Source: Catenovulum adriaticum (GTDB taxonomy: Bacteria > Pseudomonadota > Gammaproteobacteria > Enterobacterales > Alteromonadaceae). From it: 64,000 nucleotides of DNA. Below, piece by piece: positions 54,180 to 63,266 of this stretch. The position numbers and the translations under genes are program-made. The number at the start of each line of letters is the position of its first letter. Positions within the stretch are counted from its first letter, which is position 1. The notes under the pieces are model-generated. The model saw only the letters and a list, made by a program, of their open reading frames with translations, had not been told where the DNA came from and ran no database searches. Where the stretch lies: NCBI RefSeq assembly GCF_026725475.1, contig NZ_CP109965.1:310001-374000 (forward strand). Reading direction: 5' to 3'.

Positions 54180-54702
54180 GTTGAGTTAATTCAAATTCTT
54201 TAGTGTTTAGGTTGCCTTTTAATCCTTTTCCAGAAACCTTTAATTTATTACCTTGGGCATTCACTTGTGCTTTGCTGGTAATTGTATGTTGGGTTAAATC
54301 CATATTAAGCCGCGACACATTAATTTCGTTTAGCCAATCGGTTGGTTGAGTCGATTTAACTAATACATTGCCTTCAAGTTCCAAATGGCGGTTATCGTAA
54401 ATACCGCTTTCGTTTGCTGTGAGTACCCAATTTGATTCTTGCATATCTGAATATAAAACATATTCAGGGTGCTGAAAATAAGTAAATTCAAGTTCTTGGT
54501 AATATTCGAGGTTTTCAGCTTTTAGTTGCGTTTGTTTGTTACCTGTTGAGTTATATGTTACCTGAGTAAATTGTTTTATTTGATAATCAGGCTGGGTAAC
54601 TTGCTCCACTTTATTGGGCGTTAAGTCTTCAGTTGACCATTGACGCCAAAAATACTGACTAACGGCGACTATGACTAAAACAGATAACAGCAATTGCTTC
54701 AT
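54151..54702 (-). CDS. lptC: LPS export protein LptC
   Basis: Bitopic inner-membrane protein that receives LPS from LptB2FG and hands it to LptA. The 183 residues have an N-terminal membrane anchor (about 4-18) and a periplasmic beta-jellyroll with LptC-type features (YTYFQHPEY-like segment, ANESGIYDNRHLELEGNV). It overlaps kdsC by 4 bases and lptA by 29. Confidence 0.93.
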   Translation of the reverse strand: MKQLLLSVLVIVAVSQYFWRQWSTEDLTPNKVEQVTQPDYQIKQFTQVTYNSTGNKQTQLKAENLEYYQELEFTYFQHPEYVLYSDMQESNWVLTANESGIYDNRHLELEGNVLVKSTQPTDWLNEINVSRLNMDLTQHTITSKAQVNAQGNKLKVSGKGLKGNLNTKEFELTQHVQATYLVK

Positions 54703-55250
54703 ACACTCATACCTTGCGCTTGAGCTAATATACCTCGAGTTTCTAATAATATATCACAAGCTTCCCGCACAGCGCCAAACCCACCACGAGTTTTAGTGGT
54801 GTAATGAGCTAACGATAAAATAAGTGGGTGAGCATCGGCCACGGCAATGGCTAATCCGACTTTTTGCATAACGGTTAAATCGGGAACATCATCTCCAATA
54901 TAGGCTACCTCATCGGCGCTTAATGCAAGTTGCTGACATAATAAGTCAAAAGCTTTAGTTTTATCTTCTTGGCCTTGATATATATGCTGTACCCCTAATG
55001 ATGTCATGCGTTTTTCAACAATATTGGATTTTCGGCCGGTAATGACGGCAACTTGAATACCTGCATTAATGATAGCTTTGATTCCAAATCCGTCTCGCGT
55101 ATGAAAGGCTTTAAGTTCTTCGCCTTGGTTTCCAAGGTAAATTCGGCCATCTGAAAATACGCCATCAATATCACAAATTAATAATTTTGTTTGTTGAAAT
55201 TGATAGGCAACGTCAGGTGTAATAAGACCATAAATGGTGTTAGATATCAT
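54699..55250 (-). CDS. kdsC: 3-deoxy-D-manno-octulosonate 8-phosphate phosphatase KdsC
   Basis: Removes phosphate from KDO-8-phosphate in the KDO branch of LPS synthesis; it is a tetrameric HAD-family enzyme. The nucleophile and acid are D27/D29 in LICDIDGVFSDG. The other motifs are VITGRKS (motif II), K in KTKAF, and IGDDVPDLTVM (motif IV). Length of 183 matches the family. It follows kdsD after 29 bases. Confidence 0.96.
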   Translation of the reverse strand: MISNTIYGLITPDVAYQFQQTKLLICDIDGVFSDGRIYLGNQGEELKAFHTRDGFGIKAIINAGIQVAVITGRKSNIVEKRMTSLGVQHIYQGQEDKTKAFDLLCQQLALSADEVAYIGDDVPDLTVMQKVGLAIAVADAHPLILSLAHYTTKTRGGFGAVREACDILLETRGILAQAQGMSV

Positions 55251-55279
55251 TAATCAAATTTCTCATTGTTAGTTTTGAA

Positions 55280-56263
55280 TTAAATAACCTTAGCTTTTAA
55301 TAAATCGTGAATATTAATAGCCCCAACTGGTTGATCGTTTTGATCTATCACGATAAAGCCATTTACCTTTTTATCTTCCATTAATTTAAGGGCTTCAGCC
55401 GCTAGCATATCTGGCGTAACCGTTACTCCACCAGTTGTCATTACTTTTGATATAGCGGTGTCGTGTATATTGATTTTTTTATCTAAAGTTCGGCGTAAAT
55501 CACCATCGGTAAATATACCAATGAGTTTATTTTGTTGGTCTATTACTGCCGCAAAGCCTAAACTTTTTTGTGAAATTTCAAGTAACGCTTCAGCAATAGT
55601 AACCGTTTGATTGACCACGGGTAATTGCTCGTCGGCGTGCATTAAATCTTTTACTTTTAGGAGCAATTTTCGTCCGAGAGAACCTAATGGATGAGAAAAC
55701 GCAAAATCTTCAGCTGAAAAGTTGCGAGCATCTAGCAGGGTGATTGCTATTGCATCTCCCATCACTACCGCTGCAGTTGTACTCGCGGTCGGGGCGAGAC
55801 CAAGCGAGCAGGCTTCTTGATCAGCTTTTACTAAAATATGAACATTAGATAGCTCAGCTAAACTCGATTTTTTATTGCTAGTGAGTGCAATCATTTTTGC
55901 GCCAATACGTTTTATCACGGGCACTATGGTCATAATTTCATTGCTTTCACCTGAATTTGATAAGGCGATCACGATATCCTGTTTGCTTATCATGCCTAAA
56001 TCGCCATGACAGGCTTCAGCCGGGTGAACAAAAAAAGCGGGCGAGCCTGTACTGGCTAAAGTAGCTGCTATTTTACGAGCAACATGACCTGATTTACCAA
56101 TACCAATGACTACAATTTTACCTTGGCAGCTTAACAATAATTCACAGGCTGTTATAAAGTGCTCATCCAAAGATTGATAAAGTTTTTTAACGGCATCTAA
56201 CTCAATATCTATAACTTGTCTGGCACTTGTTAGCATATCAGCTTGTTGAGTATTGTAAGGCAT
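55280..56263 (-). CDS. kdsD: D-arabinose 5-phosphate isomerase KdsD
   Basis: Converts ribulose 5-phosphate to arabinose 5-phosphate, the first step to KDO for LPS. The 327 residues hold an N-terminal SIS sugar-isomerase domain (about 35-180; GIGKSGHVARKIAATLASTG region, ALSNSGESNE) and two CBS domains (about 205-325; DLMHADEQLP, FTDGDLRRTLD). The histidine in AEACHGDLGM is part of the active site. It overlaps yrbG by one base. Confidence 0.96.
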   Translation of the reverse strand: MPYNTQQADMLTSARQVIDIELDAVKKLYQSLDEHFITACELLLSCQGKIVVIGIGKSGHVARKIAATLASTGSPAFFVHPAEACHGDLGMISKQDIVIALSNSGESNEIMTIVPVIKRIGAKMIALTSNKKSSLAELSNVHILVKADQEACSLGLAPTASTTAAVVMGDAIAITLLDARNFSAEDFAFSHPLGSLGRKLLLKVKDLMHADEQLPVVNQTVTIAEALLEISQKSLGFAAVIDQQNKLIGIFTDGDLRRTLDKKINIHDTAISKVMTTGGVTVTPDMLAAEALKLMEDKKVNGFIVIDQNDQPVGAINIHDLLKAKVI

Positions 56264-57237
56264 TAGCTAGCGCCTCCAAACAACATGTATTGATAGCCTA
56301 TAAAACAGGCAAATAAAATACCGCCTTCAACCCTATTAATACTGCGCGGTCCTTTAATGCCAATGGCCATTGCAATTAACATTATAGTGACCCCTATCAT
56401 AATCAGACCATCACGAGTTAATGCTGCAGGGTCAATTGCGCCAGGAGCTAGAATCCCAGGGATGGCCAAAACGGCTAGCGCATTAAAAATGTTTGAACCA
56501 ACGATATTACCTAGTGCTAAATCGTCTTCACCTTTCATTACCCCAGTAATAGATGCGGCTAGTTCTGGCAAAGAAGTACCAATCGCGATAATTGTTAAAC
56601 CAATGACTAAATCGCTGATTCCAAAATATTTAGCAATGACAACCGCAGAATCAACTAAATAATTAGAGCTGATCAATAGCAGTGTAAGCCCTGCAATAAG
56701 CCAAAATATAGATTTACCTGTAGAAACGCCCTCTGGTACATCATCACTGAGATCATCTTCTAATCGATCTATTTGATTTAAAGGGGTTTTATGGATAGAT
56801 GAATAAGCTAAATAACCTATGGTAATAAAAAAAAGTATAGCGAGTGTAATCCCTTCCCATAATGCCAGCGTATAATCAGCTAGAAATGCAACGGCGATAG
56901 CGGATGTTAATAAAATAATGGGTAGTTCACGGCGGATAGTTTGTGAGCCTACAAGTAAAGGTTTAAACAAGGCTGTCAAGCCGAGGACTAAGGTGATATT
57001 AGTAATGTTAGAGCCGATTACGTTGCCAATTGCGGTGTCAACTTTGCCAGCAACGGAGGCTGAACCTGCCACCATCATTTCTGGAGCGGAGGAACCCATG
57101 GCGACTATGGTTAAACCAATAATCAGTGGCGATAATCCTAAGTTTCTAGCAAGAGCAGCAGCACCGTAAACGAATTTATCTGCGCTCCAAACCAGCAGCG
57201 TTAAACTGACAAGTAAAATAAGGGATTGTTCTAACAT
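56263..57237 (-). CDS. yrbG: Calcium/sodium antiporter YrbG (CaCA family)
   Basis: A 324-residue inner-membrane cation/Ca2+ exchanger. Two inverted halves of about five TM helices each carry the alpha-repeat motifs: GSSAPEMMVA with GNVIGSNITNI in the first, and GTSLPELAAS with GNIVGSNIFNAL in the second. An acidic cytoplasmic loop lies between them (about 150-175). Its substrate in E. coli is not firmly known. First gene of the kds-lpt-rpoN cluster. Confidence 0.93.
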   Translation of the reverse strand: MLEQSLILLVSLTLLVWSADKFVYGAAALARNLGLSPLIIGLTIVAMGSSAPEMMVAGSASVAGKVDTAIGNVIGSNITNITLVLGLTALFKPLLVGSQTIRRELPIILLTSAIAVAFLADYTLALWEGITLAILFFITIGYLAYSSIHKTPLNQIDRLEDDLSDDVPEGVSTGKSIFWLIAGLTLLLISSNYLVDSAVVIAKYFGISDLVIGLTIIAIGTSLPELAASITGVMKGEDDLALGNIVGSNIFNALAVLAIPGILAPGAIDPAALTRDGLIMIGVTIMLIAMAIGIKGPRSINRVEGGILFACFIGYQYMLFGGAS

Positions 57238-57545
57238 ATTAACCTTAATGAAAACAGCATTTGTATTGATTAGCTGTATTATACTTAAATCACTATAAAT
57301 TTCAGAAAATACTTATTGTTATTATTTCAAACCGAGAATTGAAAAAATAATTCATTTCAATTGAAATTATTTTAAATATCAATAGGTCTGACAGTTATGT
57401 TTTGAAACTTTTCTGATTAAAAGAAAATTGAAAAAAAGATAAGAGAACCAGTTCAATTCAACGCATAAAAGAGCGTTTTTTATTGCATAATTTTGATAGA
57501 ATGGCGGGATGCTTAAGGCAAAGCCATTAATACAAAGGAAAATCA
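57238..57545. promoter_or_regulatory. Divergent yrbG/mlaF intergenic region
   Basis: These 308 AT-rich bases separate the lpt/rpoN cluster from the mla operon and should carry promoters for both. TAGAAT at 57497-57502 is a possible -10 for mlaF, but its -35 is weak. No gene is seen here. Confidence 0.5.
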
Positions 57546-58352
57546 ATGTCTGAAAAAGCCTACGTCGAGGTGAAGAATGTAACCTTTTCGCGTGGAGATA
57601 AGGTGATATATGACGATATTAGTTTAACCATTCCCAAAGGTAAAGTGATAGCTGTAATGGGCCCTAGTGGTATAGGTAAAACCACTTTGTTGCGTTTAAT
57701 TGCAGGCCAAATCAAACCAGACAGGGGTGAAATTATTGTTGATGGTGAAAACATCCCAGCGTTAAAACGCAGTGCTTTATACGATGCTCGAAAAAAAATG
57801 AGTATGTTATTTCAAAGTGGTGCACTGTTTAGTGAAATGAGTGTGTTTGAAAATGTAGCTTTTCCAATTAGAGAGCACTGCAAATTACCAGAAGATTTAA
57901 TTAACGCGATGGTTTTAATGAAGCTTAACTCGGTTGGCTTACGAGGCGCTGCCGATTTAATGCCAAGTGAATTATCGGGCGGTATGGCCCGTCGCGCTGC
58001 CTTAGCCAGAGCGATAGCACTTGATCCCGAACTGATTATGTATGATGAGCCATTTGCAGGACAAGATCCGATTTCAATGGGCGTGTTAATTCGCCTAATT
58101 CGCGCACTAAATGACGCGTTAGGGCTCACCTCCATTGTGGTGTCGCATGATGTGAATGAAGTTATGAGTATTGCCGATTATGCCTATATTATGGCAAATC
58201 AAAAAGTGATAGGTCAGGGGACACCTGCCCAACTCGCAAAAGATGATTCTGCCTTGGTTCATCAATTTATGAGTGGCGAAGCTGATGGCCCCGTTCCTTT
58301 TCATTATCCAAGTGAGCCTGTCGATAAGCAGTTAACAGAGGTATTTAAATGA
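57546..58352 (+). CDS. mlaF: Phospholipid ABC transporter ATP-binding protein MlaF
   Basis: The ATPase of the MlaFEDB inner-membrane complex, which handles phospholipids exchanged with MlaC to keep the outer membrane asymmetric. The 268 residues contain Walker A GPSGIGKTT (about 39-47), signature LSGGMARRAA and Walker B LIMYDEPFAGQDP. The C-terminal extension (EPVDKQLTEVFK) is typical and contacts the partner subunit. An AAGGA-type site lies before the ATG. The stop overlaps mlaE by 4 bases (ATGA). Confidence 0.97.
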   Translation: MSEKAYVEVKNVTFSRGDKVIYDDISLTIPKGKVIAVMGPSGIGKTTLLRLIAGQIKPDRGEIIVDGENIPALKRSALYDARKKMSMLFQSGALFSEMSVFENVAFPIREHCKLPEDLINAMVLMKLNSVGLRGAADLMPSELSGGMARRAALARAIALDPELIMYDEPFAGQDPISMGVLIRLIRALNDALGLTSIVVSHDVNEVMSIADYAYIMANQKVIGQGTPAQLAKDDSALVHQFMSGEADGPVPFHYPSEPVDKQLTEVFK

Positions 58353-59131
58353 TTCTTGATTGTGTGGCTAACATCGGCAGAAAAGGCTTAGATACCTTAT
58401 CGACAGTAGGTCGAGCCGGGTTAATGTTATTTAATTCGTTATGGGCAGCCCCTAATGTCAGCCAAAATGGACCGTTATTAATACGCCAGCTTTATGTGGT
58501 TGGGGTTCAATCATTTGCAATTATCGTCGTAAGCGGACTTTTTATTGGCATGGTATTAGGCTTACAAGGGTATACTATTTTAGTGGGATATGGCGCTGAA
58601 AATAGTTTAGGGCCTATGGTGGCCTTGTCATTATTAAGAGAGCTAGGGCCTGTTGTTACTGCGTTATTGTTTGCTGGGCGGGCTGGTTCTGCGTTAACTG
58701 CGGAAATAGGATTAATGAAAGCAACAGAGCAACTGTCGAGTATGGAGCTAATGGCTGTTGACCCACTGCGGCGTGTAATTGCCCCCAGATTTTGGGCAGG
58801 TTTTTACAGTATGCCATTGCTTGCTTTTTTATTTAGTGCTGTTGGCATCTGGGGGGGCTACCTTGTTGGTGTCCAATGGTTAGGTGTTGATGAAGGTAGT
58901 TTTTGGAGCGTAATGCAGGCATCGGTTGACTTTAACCGAGACATTTTAAATGGATTTATCAAAAGTATTGCGTTTGCTATTGTCGTTACTTGGATTGCCA
59001 TCTTTAGAGGCTATGACTGTATTCCGACATCCGAAGGTATTAGCCGAGCTACAACACAAACTGTCGTACATGCTTCGCTTGCCGTTTTAGGACTTGATTT
59101 TGTATTAACCGCTTTAATGTTTGGAGATTAA
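58349..59131 (+). CDS. mlaE: Phospholipid ABC transporter permease MlaE
   Basis: Inner-membrane permease of the Mla complex, 260 residues with about five to six TM helices. The family blocks are RQLYVVGVQSF, GLFIGMVLGLQGY, LLRELGPVVTALLFAGRAGSALTAEI (split by a helix break), EQLSSMELMAVDP and the C-terminal region with ATTQTVV. It overlaps mlaF upstream by 4 bases and is followed 4 bases later by the mlaD start. Confidence 0.96.
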   Translation: MILDCVANIGRKGLDTLSTVGRAGLMLFNSLWAAPNVSQNGPLLIRQLYVVGVQSFAIIVVSGLFIGMVLGLQGYTILVGYGAENSLGPMVALSLLRELGPVVTALLFAGRAGSALTAEIGLMKATEQLSSMELMAVDPLRRVIAPRFWAGFYSMPLLAFLFSAVGIWGGYLVGVQWLGVDEGSFWSVMQASVDFNRDILNGFIKSIAFAIVVTWIAIFRGYDCIPTSEGISRATTQTVVHASLAVLGLDFVLTALMFGD

Positions 59132-59135
59132 CAAG

Positions 59136-59603
59136 ATGAACAACCGAAAATCAGAAATTGGGGTTGGACTATTTATTACTGGCGGATTGATTGCGCTATT
59201 ATTTTTAGCTTTACAAGTTGCGAACTCTGGCTCAATTGGCAATGGTGAAACTTATATCTTGAAAGCTAAGTTTGATAACATAGGTGGCTTAAAGGTTCGT
59301 TCACCCGTTAAAGTGGGTGGCGTTGTGGTTGGCCGAGTGGCTAATATTGAATTAGAAAAACTGGTTCCTGTCGTGACTATGGAAATTTCTAAAGATTATG
59401 AGTTTCCGGAAACCAGCTCATTAAGTATTTTAACCGCCGGTTTGTTAGGTGAACAGTATTTAGGGTTAGAGCCAGGCTTTGTCTTAGAAGATATGGATAT
59501 AGGCATGCTTAAAAACGATGAATACATTCAAGATACGAAATCAGCATTGGTACTTGAAGAATTAATTGGTCAGTTCTTATTTGGCCAAAGTAATGAAGAT
59601 TAA
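59136..59603 (+). CDS. mlaD: Phospholipid-binding MCE protein MlaD
   Basis: MlaD is anchored in the inner membrane and forms a hexameric MCE ring that exchanges phospholipid with MlaC. I place the start at ATG 59136 (MNNRKSEIGVG), preceded by GGAG 9-10 bases upstream; the longer frame from a TTG at 59121 overlaps mlaE. The 155 residues have one TM helix (about 8-27) and an MCE domain (about 38-115; LKAKFDNIGGLKVRSPVKVGGV region). The ring-forming hydrophobic segment LTAGLLGEQYLGLEPG is present. Confidence 0.95.
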   Translation: MNNRKSEIGVGLFITGGLIALLFLALQVANSGSIGNGETYILKAKFDNIGGLKVRSPVKVGGVVVGRVANIELEKLVPVVTMEISKDYEFPETSSLSILTAGLLGEQYLGLEPGFVLEDMDIGMLKNDEYIQDTKSALVLEELIGQFLFGQSNED

Positions 59604-59615
59604 TGGGGATTCAAG

Positions 59616-60281
59616 ATGAAAAAAATATTTAAAGCTTGTTTAATTGCCTGTAGCTTAGCCAGCATTCCTGTGCTTAGCAGCTTTAGTGTTAATGCCGCGC
59701 AAACACAGCAAGCAGATCCTTACGTTTTATTTGAAAATGTAACCCAGCAAGCCTTTGATCGATTTCAAACTGAATGGCCTAAAGTTCAAGATGATCCAGA
59801 GCGTTTAAAAACCATTATTCGTGAAGAATTATTGCCATACGTCGATTACGAATATGCCGCATTTAAAGTGCTTGGTAAACATGTGAGAGATATCAAATCT
59901 GAAGACAGACAAGCTTTTGTTGATGCGTTTAAAGATTATATTGTTACTGTTTATGCACAGTTATTTAAGCAGTACAAAGAAACGCAAAAAATAGTTGTTG
60001 AACAGACCAGAGGTTTAAACGGCGATAAAATAGTTGTGGTGAAAAGCCGAATTGTTGAGCCTGGTCGTCCAGATATTAGTGTTATATTTAAACTTATTTA
60101 TCGTAATGATAAGTGGGGTGCATTCGATATGGAAGCTGAAGGCATTTCAATGCTTAACACTAAACGAAAAGAGATTGGCGCAGCCATTGATCGTGTTGGT
60201 ATAAAAGCTATCATTGACGATTTAAATGATAAAGCCGCGCAAAAAATAAAAATCAATCAAAAAGAGCCTAACAATGATTAA
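59616..60281 (+). CDS. mlaC: Periplasmic phospholipid carrier MlaC
   Basis: Soluble periplasmic shuttle between MlaA in the outer membrane and MlaFEDB. The 221 residues begin with a signal peptide (cut after SVNA, before AQTQQ). The Tol_Tol_Ttg2 fold follows, with LLPYVDYEYAAFKVLG, FVDAFKDYIVTVYAQLF and the C-terminal block KWGAFDMEAEGISML. It overlaps mlaB by 8 bases. Confidence 0.95.
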   Translation: MKKIFKACLIACSLASIPVLSSFSVNAAQTQQADPYVLFENVTQQAFDRFQTEWPKVQDDPERLKTIIREELLPYVDYEYAAFKVLGKHVRDIKSEDRQAFVDAFKDYIVTVYAQLFKQYKETQKIVVEQTRGLNGDKIVVVKSRIVEPGRPDISVIFKLIYRNDKWGAFDMEAEGISMLNTKRKEIGAAIDRVGIKAIIDDLNDKAAQKIKINQKEPNND

Positions 60282-60567
60282 GCTCGCTGAAAAACAAAAT
60301 AATCACCACTTTTGGCAGTTGGCAGGAGAATTAACGCGTTTTGCTGACTTATCTCATTTTCCTGACTTGCCATGCCCTGACCAAAAAGATGTGGATGTTT
60401 GTTTAACGGATGTCTCCAAAGTTGACACCGCAGGGTTGGCTTACTTAATAAAGCTACAAGCCCAACTTGCTGAAAAGAACATTAATATTCGTTATTTTGA
60501 TGCAAGTGATAACTTAAAAAAACTAGCTAATTTATACGGAGTATCAGAGCTCCTGGGAATGAAGTAA
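60274..60567 (+). CDS. mlaB: STAS-domain protein MlaB
   Basis: A small cytoplasmic STAS protein that stabilises MlaF and is needed for assembly and activity of MlaFEDB. The 97 residues include the conserved loop VDTAGLAYLIKL with the key threonine, and an alpha/beta STAS fold to the C-terminus. It overlaps mlaC and ends one base before ibaG. Confidence 0.92.
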   Translation: MIKLAEKQNNHHFWQLAGELTRFADLSHFPDLPCPDQKDVDVCLTDVSKVDTAGLAYLIKLQAQLAEKNINIRYFDASDNLKKLANLYGVSELLGMK

Positions 60568-60568
60568 T

Positions 60569-60835
60569 ATGAATTTAGATGAAGTAATTGAAAGAATAAC
60601 GCCCATGATTGCAGATGCAATCGAGCATGAAGAATTAATTATTGGTCATGAAGATAACTACTTTCTAACCATTACGATTGTATCAGAAATATTTGATGGC
60701 TTACGTCCTGTAAAGCGTCAACAAATGGTGTATCAACCTTTGAATGAACTAATTGCCGATGGCACTATTCATGCCGTAAAAATTAAAGCGATGACAGCAG
60801 AAGAATGGCGTTTACATAAAAAGCTTAATTTTTAA
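60569..60835 (+). CDS. ibaG: BolA-family protein IbaG (YrbA)
   Basis: An 88-residue acid-responsive BolA paralogue thought to bind Fe-S clusters with monothiol glutaredoxins. The class II KH-like fold includes the conserved FDGLRPVKRQQMVY and a C-terminal AMTAEEW. Its place between mlaB and murA is conserved in gammaproteobacteria. Confidence 0.94.
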   Translation: MNLDEVIERITPMIADAIEHEELIIGHEDNYFLTITIVSEIFDGLRPVKRQQMVYQPLNELIADGTIHAVKIKAMTAEEWRLHKKLNF

Positions 60836-60856
60836 TTCACGAGGCAAAATACCAAC

Positions 60857-62119
60857 ATGGACAAATTTGTTGTAACTGGCGGTAAAGCCTTGCAAGGCGA
60901 AGTCAGAATTTCGGGTGCAAAAAATGCGGCTTTACCCATTCTTTTTTCGACCATTTTAAGTGATAAACCTGTCACCTTATCAAATGTTCCGTTACTAAAA
61001 GACATTAAAACGACTTTGCAATTATTGAACGAGTTAGGGGTTCAATATAAAGCAGAAGAAGATTCTATCGTATTTGATGCTAGTGAAATAAATTCAACTA
61101 TTGCACCATATGATTTGGTTCGAAAAATGAGAGCCTCTATTTTAGCACTAGGGCCATTAGTCGCTCGTTGTGGTGAAGCCAAAGTGTCTTTACCTGGTGG
61201 TTGTGCAATTGGTGCTCGCCCTGTTAATTTGCACATCAATGGTTTGCAAAAAATGGGTGCTGAAGTGATAGTTGATCATGGTTACATAGTAGCAACTACT
61301 CATGGTAAAAAATTACAAGGTGCGCAGATCTTTTTTGATACTGTAACTGTAACTGGGACTGAAAATTTAATGATGGCGGCGGTATTAGCCGAAGGTCAAA
61401 CGCTACTTGAAAATGCAGCACGAGAGCCTGAAATCGTTGATTTAGCCGACTGCTTAAATGCGATGGGAGCCGACATACAAGGCGCAGGTACAGACACTAT
61501 TGTTATCAATGGTGTCAACTCATTAACAGGCTGTCAGCACTCTGTACTCCCTGACCGCATTGAAACTGGTACTTTTTTAGTGGCTGCAGCCGTTACGGGT
61601 GGTAAGGTTACTTGTACCCATACAAGCCCTAAATTACTAGAATCTGTTCTCGCTAAATTAAAAGAAGCGGGCGCCGAAGTAAGCTCAACTGATAATACGA
61701 TTAGTTTAGATATGACGGGGCGTGAATTAAAAGCCGTTAATATTAAAACAGCGCCACACCCAGCCTTTCCGACTGATATGCAGGCGCAGTTTACCGTGTT
61801 AAATTGTGTTGCTAAAGGCACAGCCAGCATTCATGAAACCATTTTTGAAAATCGGTTTATGCATGTTCCTGAATTGCATAGAATGGGCGCTAATATTGAA
61901 TTAGAAAGCCATACGGCAATTGTTAAAGGGGTTGACTCATTAACGGGAGCTGAAGTGATGGCAACAGACTTACGAGCGTCTGCTTGCTTAGTGATTGCTG
62001 GATTATTTACAACGGATGAAACAACAGTTGCTCGTATTTATCATTTAGATAGAGGCTACGAGCAGCTTGAAGTTAAATTAACTGCTTTAGGCGCCGACGT
62101 TAGGCGTGTTGCTGGGTAA
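60857..62119 (+). CDS. murA: UDP-N-acetylglucosamine 1-carboxyvinyltransferase MurA
   Basis: Transfers enolpyruvate from PEP to UDP-GlcNAc, the first committed step of peptidoglycan synthesis. The 420 residues include the N-terminal SGAKNAALP block (K22 region), the active-site loop GGCAIGARPV with the fosfomycin-target cysteine C116, NLMMAAVLAEG, the conserved FPTDMQAQFT and the C-terminal RIYHLDRGYEQLE. Length equals the usual 419. Its last 33 bases overlap the 3' end of the convergent degS. Confidence 0.97.
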   Translation: MDKFVVTGGKALQGEVRISGAKNAALPILFSTILSDKPVTLSNVPLLKDIKTTLQLLNELGVQYKAEEDSIVFDASEINSTIAPYDLVRKMRASILALGPLVARCGEAKVSLPGGCAIGARPVNLHINGLQKMGAEVIVDHGYIVATTHGKKLQGAQIFFDTVTVTGTENLMMAAVLAEGQTLLENAAREPEIVDLADCLNAMGADIQGAGTDTIVINGVNSLTGCQHSVLPDRIETGTFLVAAAVTGGKVTCTHTSPKLLESVLAKLKEAGAEVSSTDNTISLDMTGRELKAVNIKTAPHPAFPTDMQAQFTVLNCVAKGTASIHETIFENRFMHVPELHRMGANIELESHTAIVKGVDSLTGAEVMATDLRASACLVIAGLFTTDETTVARIYHLDRGYEQLEVKLTALGADVRRVAG

Positions 62120-63193
62120 TTCTGAAATTGTAACCTTTAATTGTAACCGAGAACCTTTACGTAATATCGTTATAGGTAGCTCGGTTCCAGGTTTAGTTTC
62201 TGCAATGAGATCCAGTGTTTGTGTTCGCCCGGTGACTGCCTGATGATCGATTTCAATAATGATATCATTAGGCAATATCCCCGCTTTATCTGCTGGGCCA
62301 TCTGGTTCAACCATAGTGACAATAATACCAACTGGTGTGACTAAATCATCGCTGGTTTGAACAAAGGTTTCTTTACCAGATAAACCTAAATAGCCTCTTA
62401 CGACTCGCCCATCTGTTGCTATTTTTCGTAAAATAGTTAGCGCTAATTTAGCTGGAACTGCAAAAAATATCCCTTGTGCTTGATTATTTCGTCTGGCAGA
62501 CGCGTAGTTAAATGAGTTAATACCAACTAAATAGCCATCACTATCAACTAAGGCGCCACCTGAATTACCATCATTTATGGCTGCATCCATCTGAATAAAG
62601 TCTGCATAATTAGAGCTAAGACCAGCTCGACCTGTGGCACTAACAATACCTTGGGTTATGGTTTGGCCTAAATTATATGGATTGCCTATGGCTAATACTA
62701 AATCGCCCGCTTGAGAGGTTAAGTTTGGATCAATTGGCGCAACGGGTAAGTTTTCACTTTGAACATATAAAACGGCTAAATCAGTGTAAGGGTCGCTGCC
62801 TATTAACTGAGCTTCAAACTGCCTACCATCTTGTAACGCAACTAAAATTTGTTCCGCATTTTTTACCACATGTTCAGCAGTTAAGATAAAACCGTTTGAC
62901 GAGACAATTACCCCAGATCCTAAAGTTCTAATCGCTCTTTTGCTGTTATAAAAACGCTCATCAATTTCGAAGCCTTGAGTGTAAATATTAACTACTGCAG
63001 GCGCCGCACGAGCTACCGCTTTTGCAAATGATATCGGTTTTCTTGGAGCCGACTTTTCACTAAACAGAGACTGCCATAAAATATTATTTTGACGAACCTC
63101 GGGTAGTGCAGCAAACAATACAATCGTTAAAATTACAGCTATGGCTAAGGTGTTTAAAATAAATTGTAGTGTGCGTGATACTTTTAGGGGCAT
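62087..63193 (-). CDS. degS: Site-1 stress protease DegS
   Basis: An inner-membrane-anchored HtrA protease that senses misfolded porins with its PDZ domain and cuts RseA to release sigma-E. I place the start at 63193 (MPLKVSRTLQF), with AAGG about 10 bases upstream. The longer frame from 63238 would put its first codons in the degQ terminator. The 368 residues have an N-terminal TM anchor (about 10-30), a trypsin-like domain with His in TAEHVVKN, Asp in DLAVLYV and Ser in GNSGGALVD, and one PDZ domain (about 275-360). The 3' end overlaps murA by 33 bases. Confidence 0.94.
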   Translation of the reverse strand: MPLKVSRTLQFILNTLAIAVILTIVLFAALPEVRQNNILWQSLFSEKSAPRKPISFAKAVARAAPAVVNIYTQGFEIDERFYNSKRAIRTLGSGVIVSSNGFILTAEHVVKNAEQILVALQDGRQFEAQLIGSDPYTDLAVLYVQSENLPVAPIDPNLTSQAGDLVLAIGNPYNLGQTITQGIVSATGRAGLSSNYADFIQMDAAINDGNSGGALVDSDGYLVGINSFNYASARRNNQAQGIFFAVPAKLALTILRKIATDGRVVRGYLGLSGKETFVQTSDDLVTPVGIIVTMVEPDGPADKAGILPNDIIIEIDHQAVTGRTQTLDLIAETKPGTELPITILRKGSRLQLKVTISELPSNTPNVGA

Positions 63194-63203
63194 TACAAAA
63201 GCC

Positions 63204-63232
63204 TTAAATAAAAGACCCGGCAAAGCCGGGTC
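63204..63232 (-). terminator. Rho-independent terminator after degQ
   Basis: On the minus strand GACCCGGC (63232-63225) pairs with GCCGGGTC (63221-63214) around TTT and is followed by TTTTATTT. It lies between degQ and degS and helps place the degS start at 63193. Confidence 0.9.
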
Positions 63233-63266
63233 ATACAAGGTAAACTTGAATGTAGCGTTGTTTTAA

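Noticed and set aside
63194..63238. Longer N-terminus for DegS
   Set aside because: These codons lie within the degQ terminator hairpin, and the shorter start has a ribosome-binding site and normal family length.
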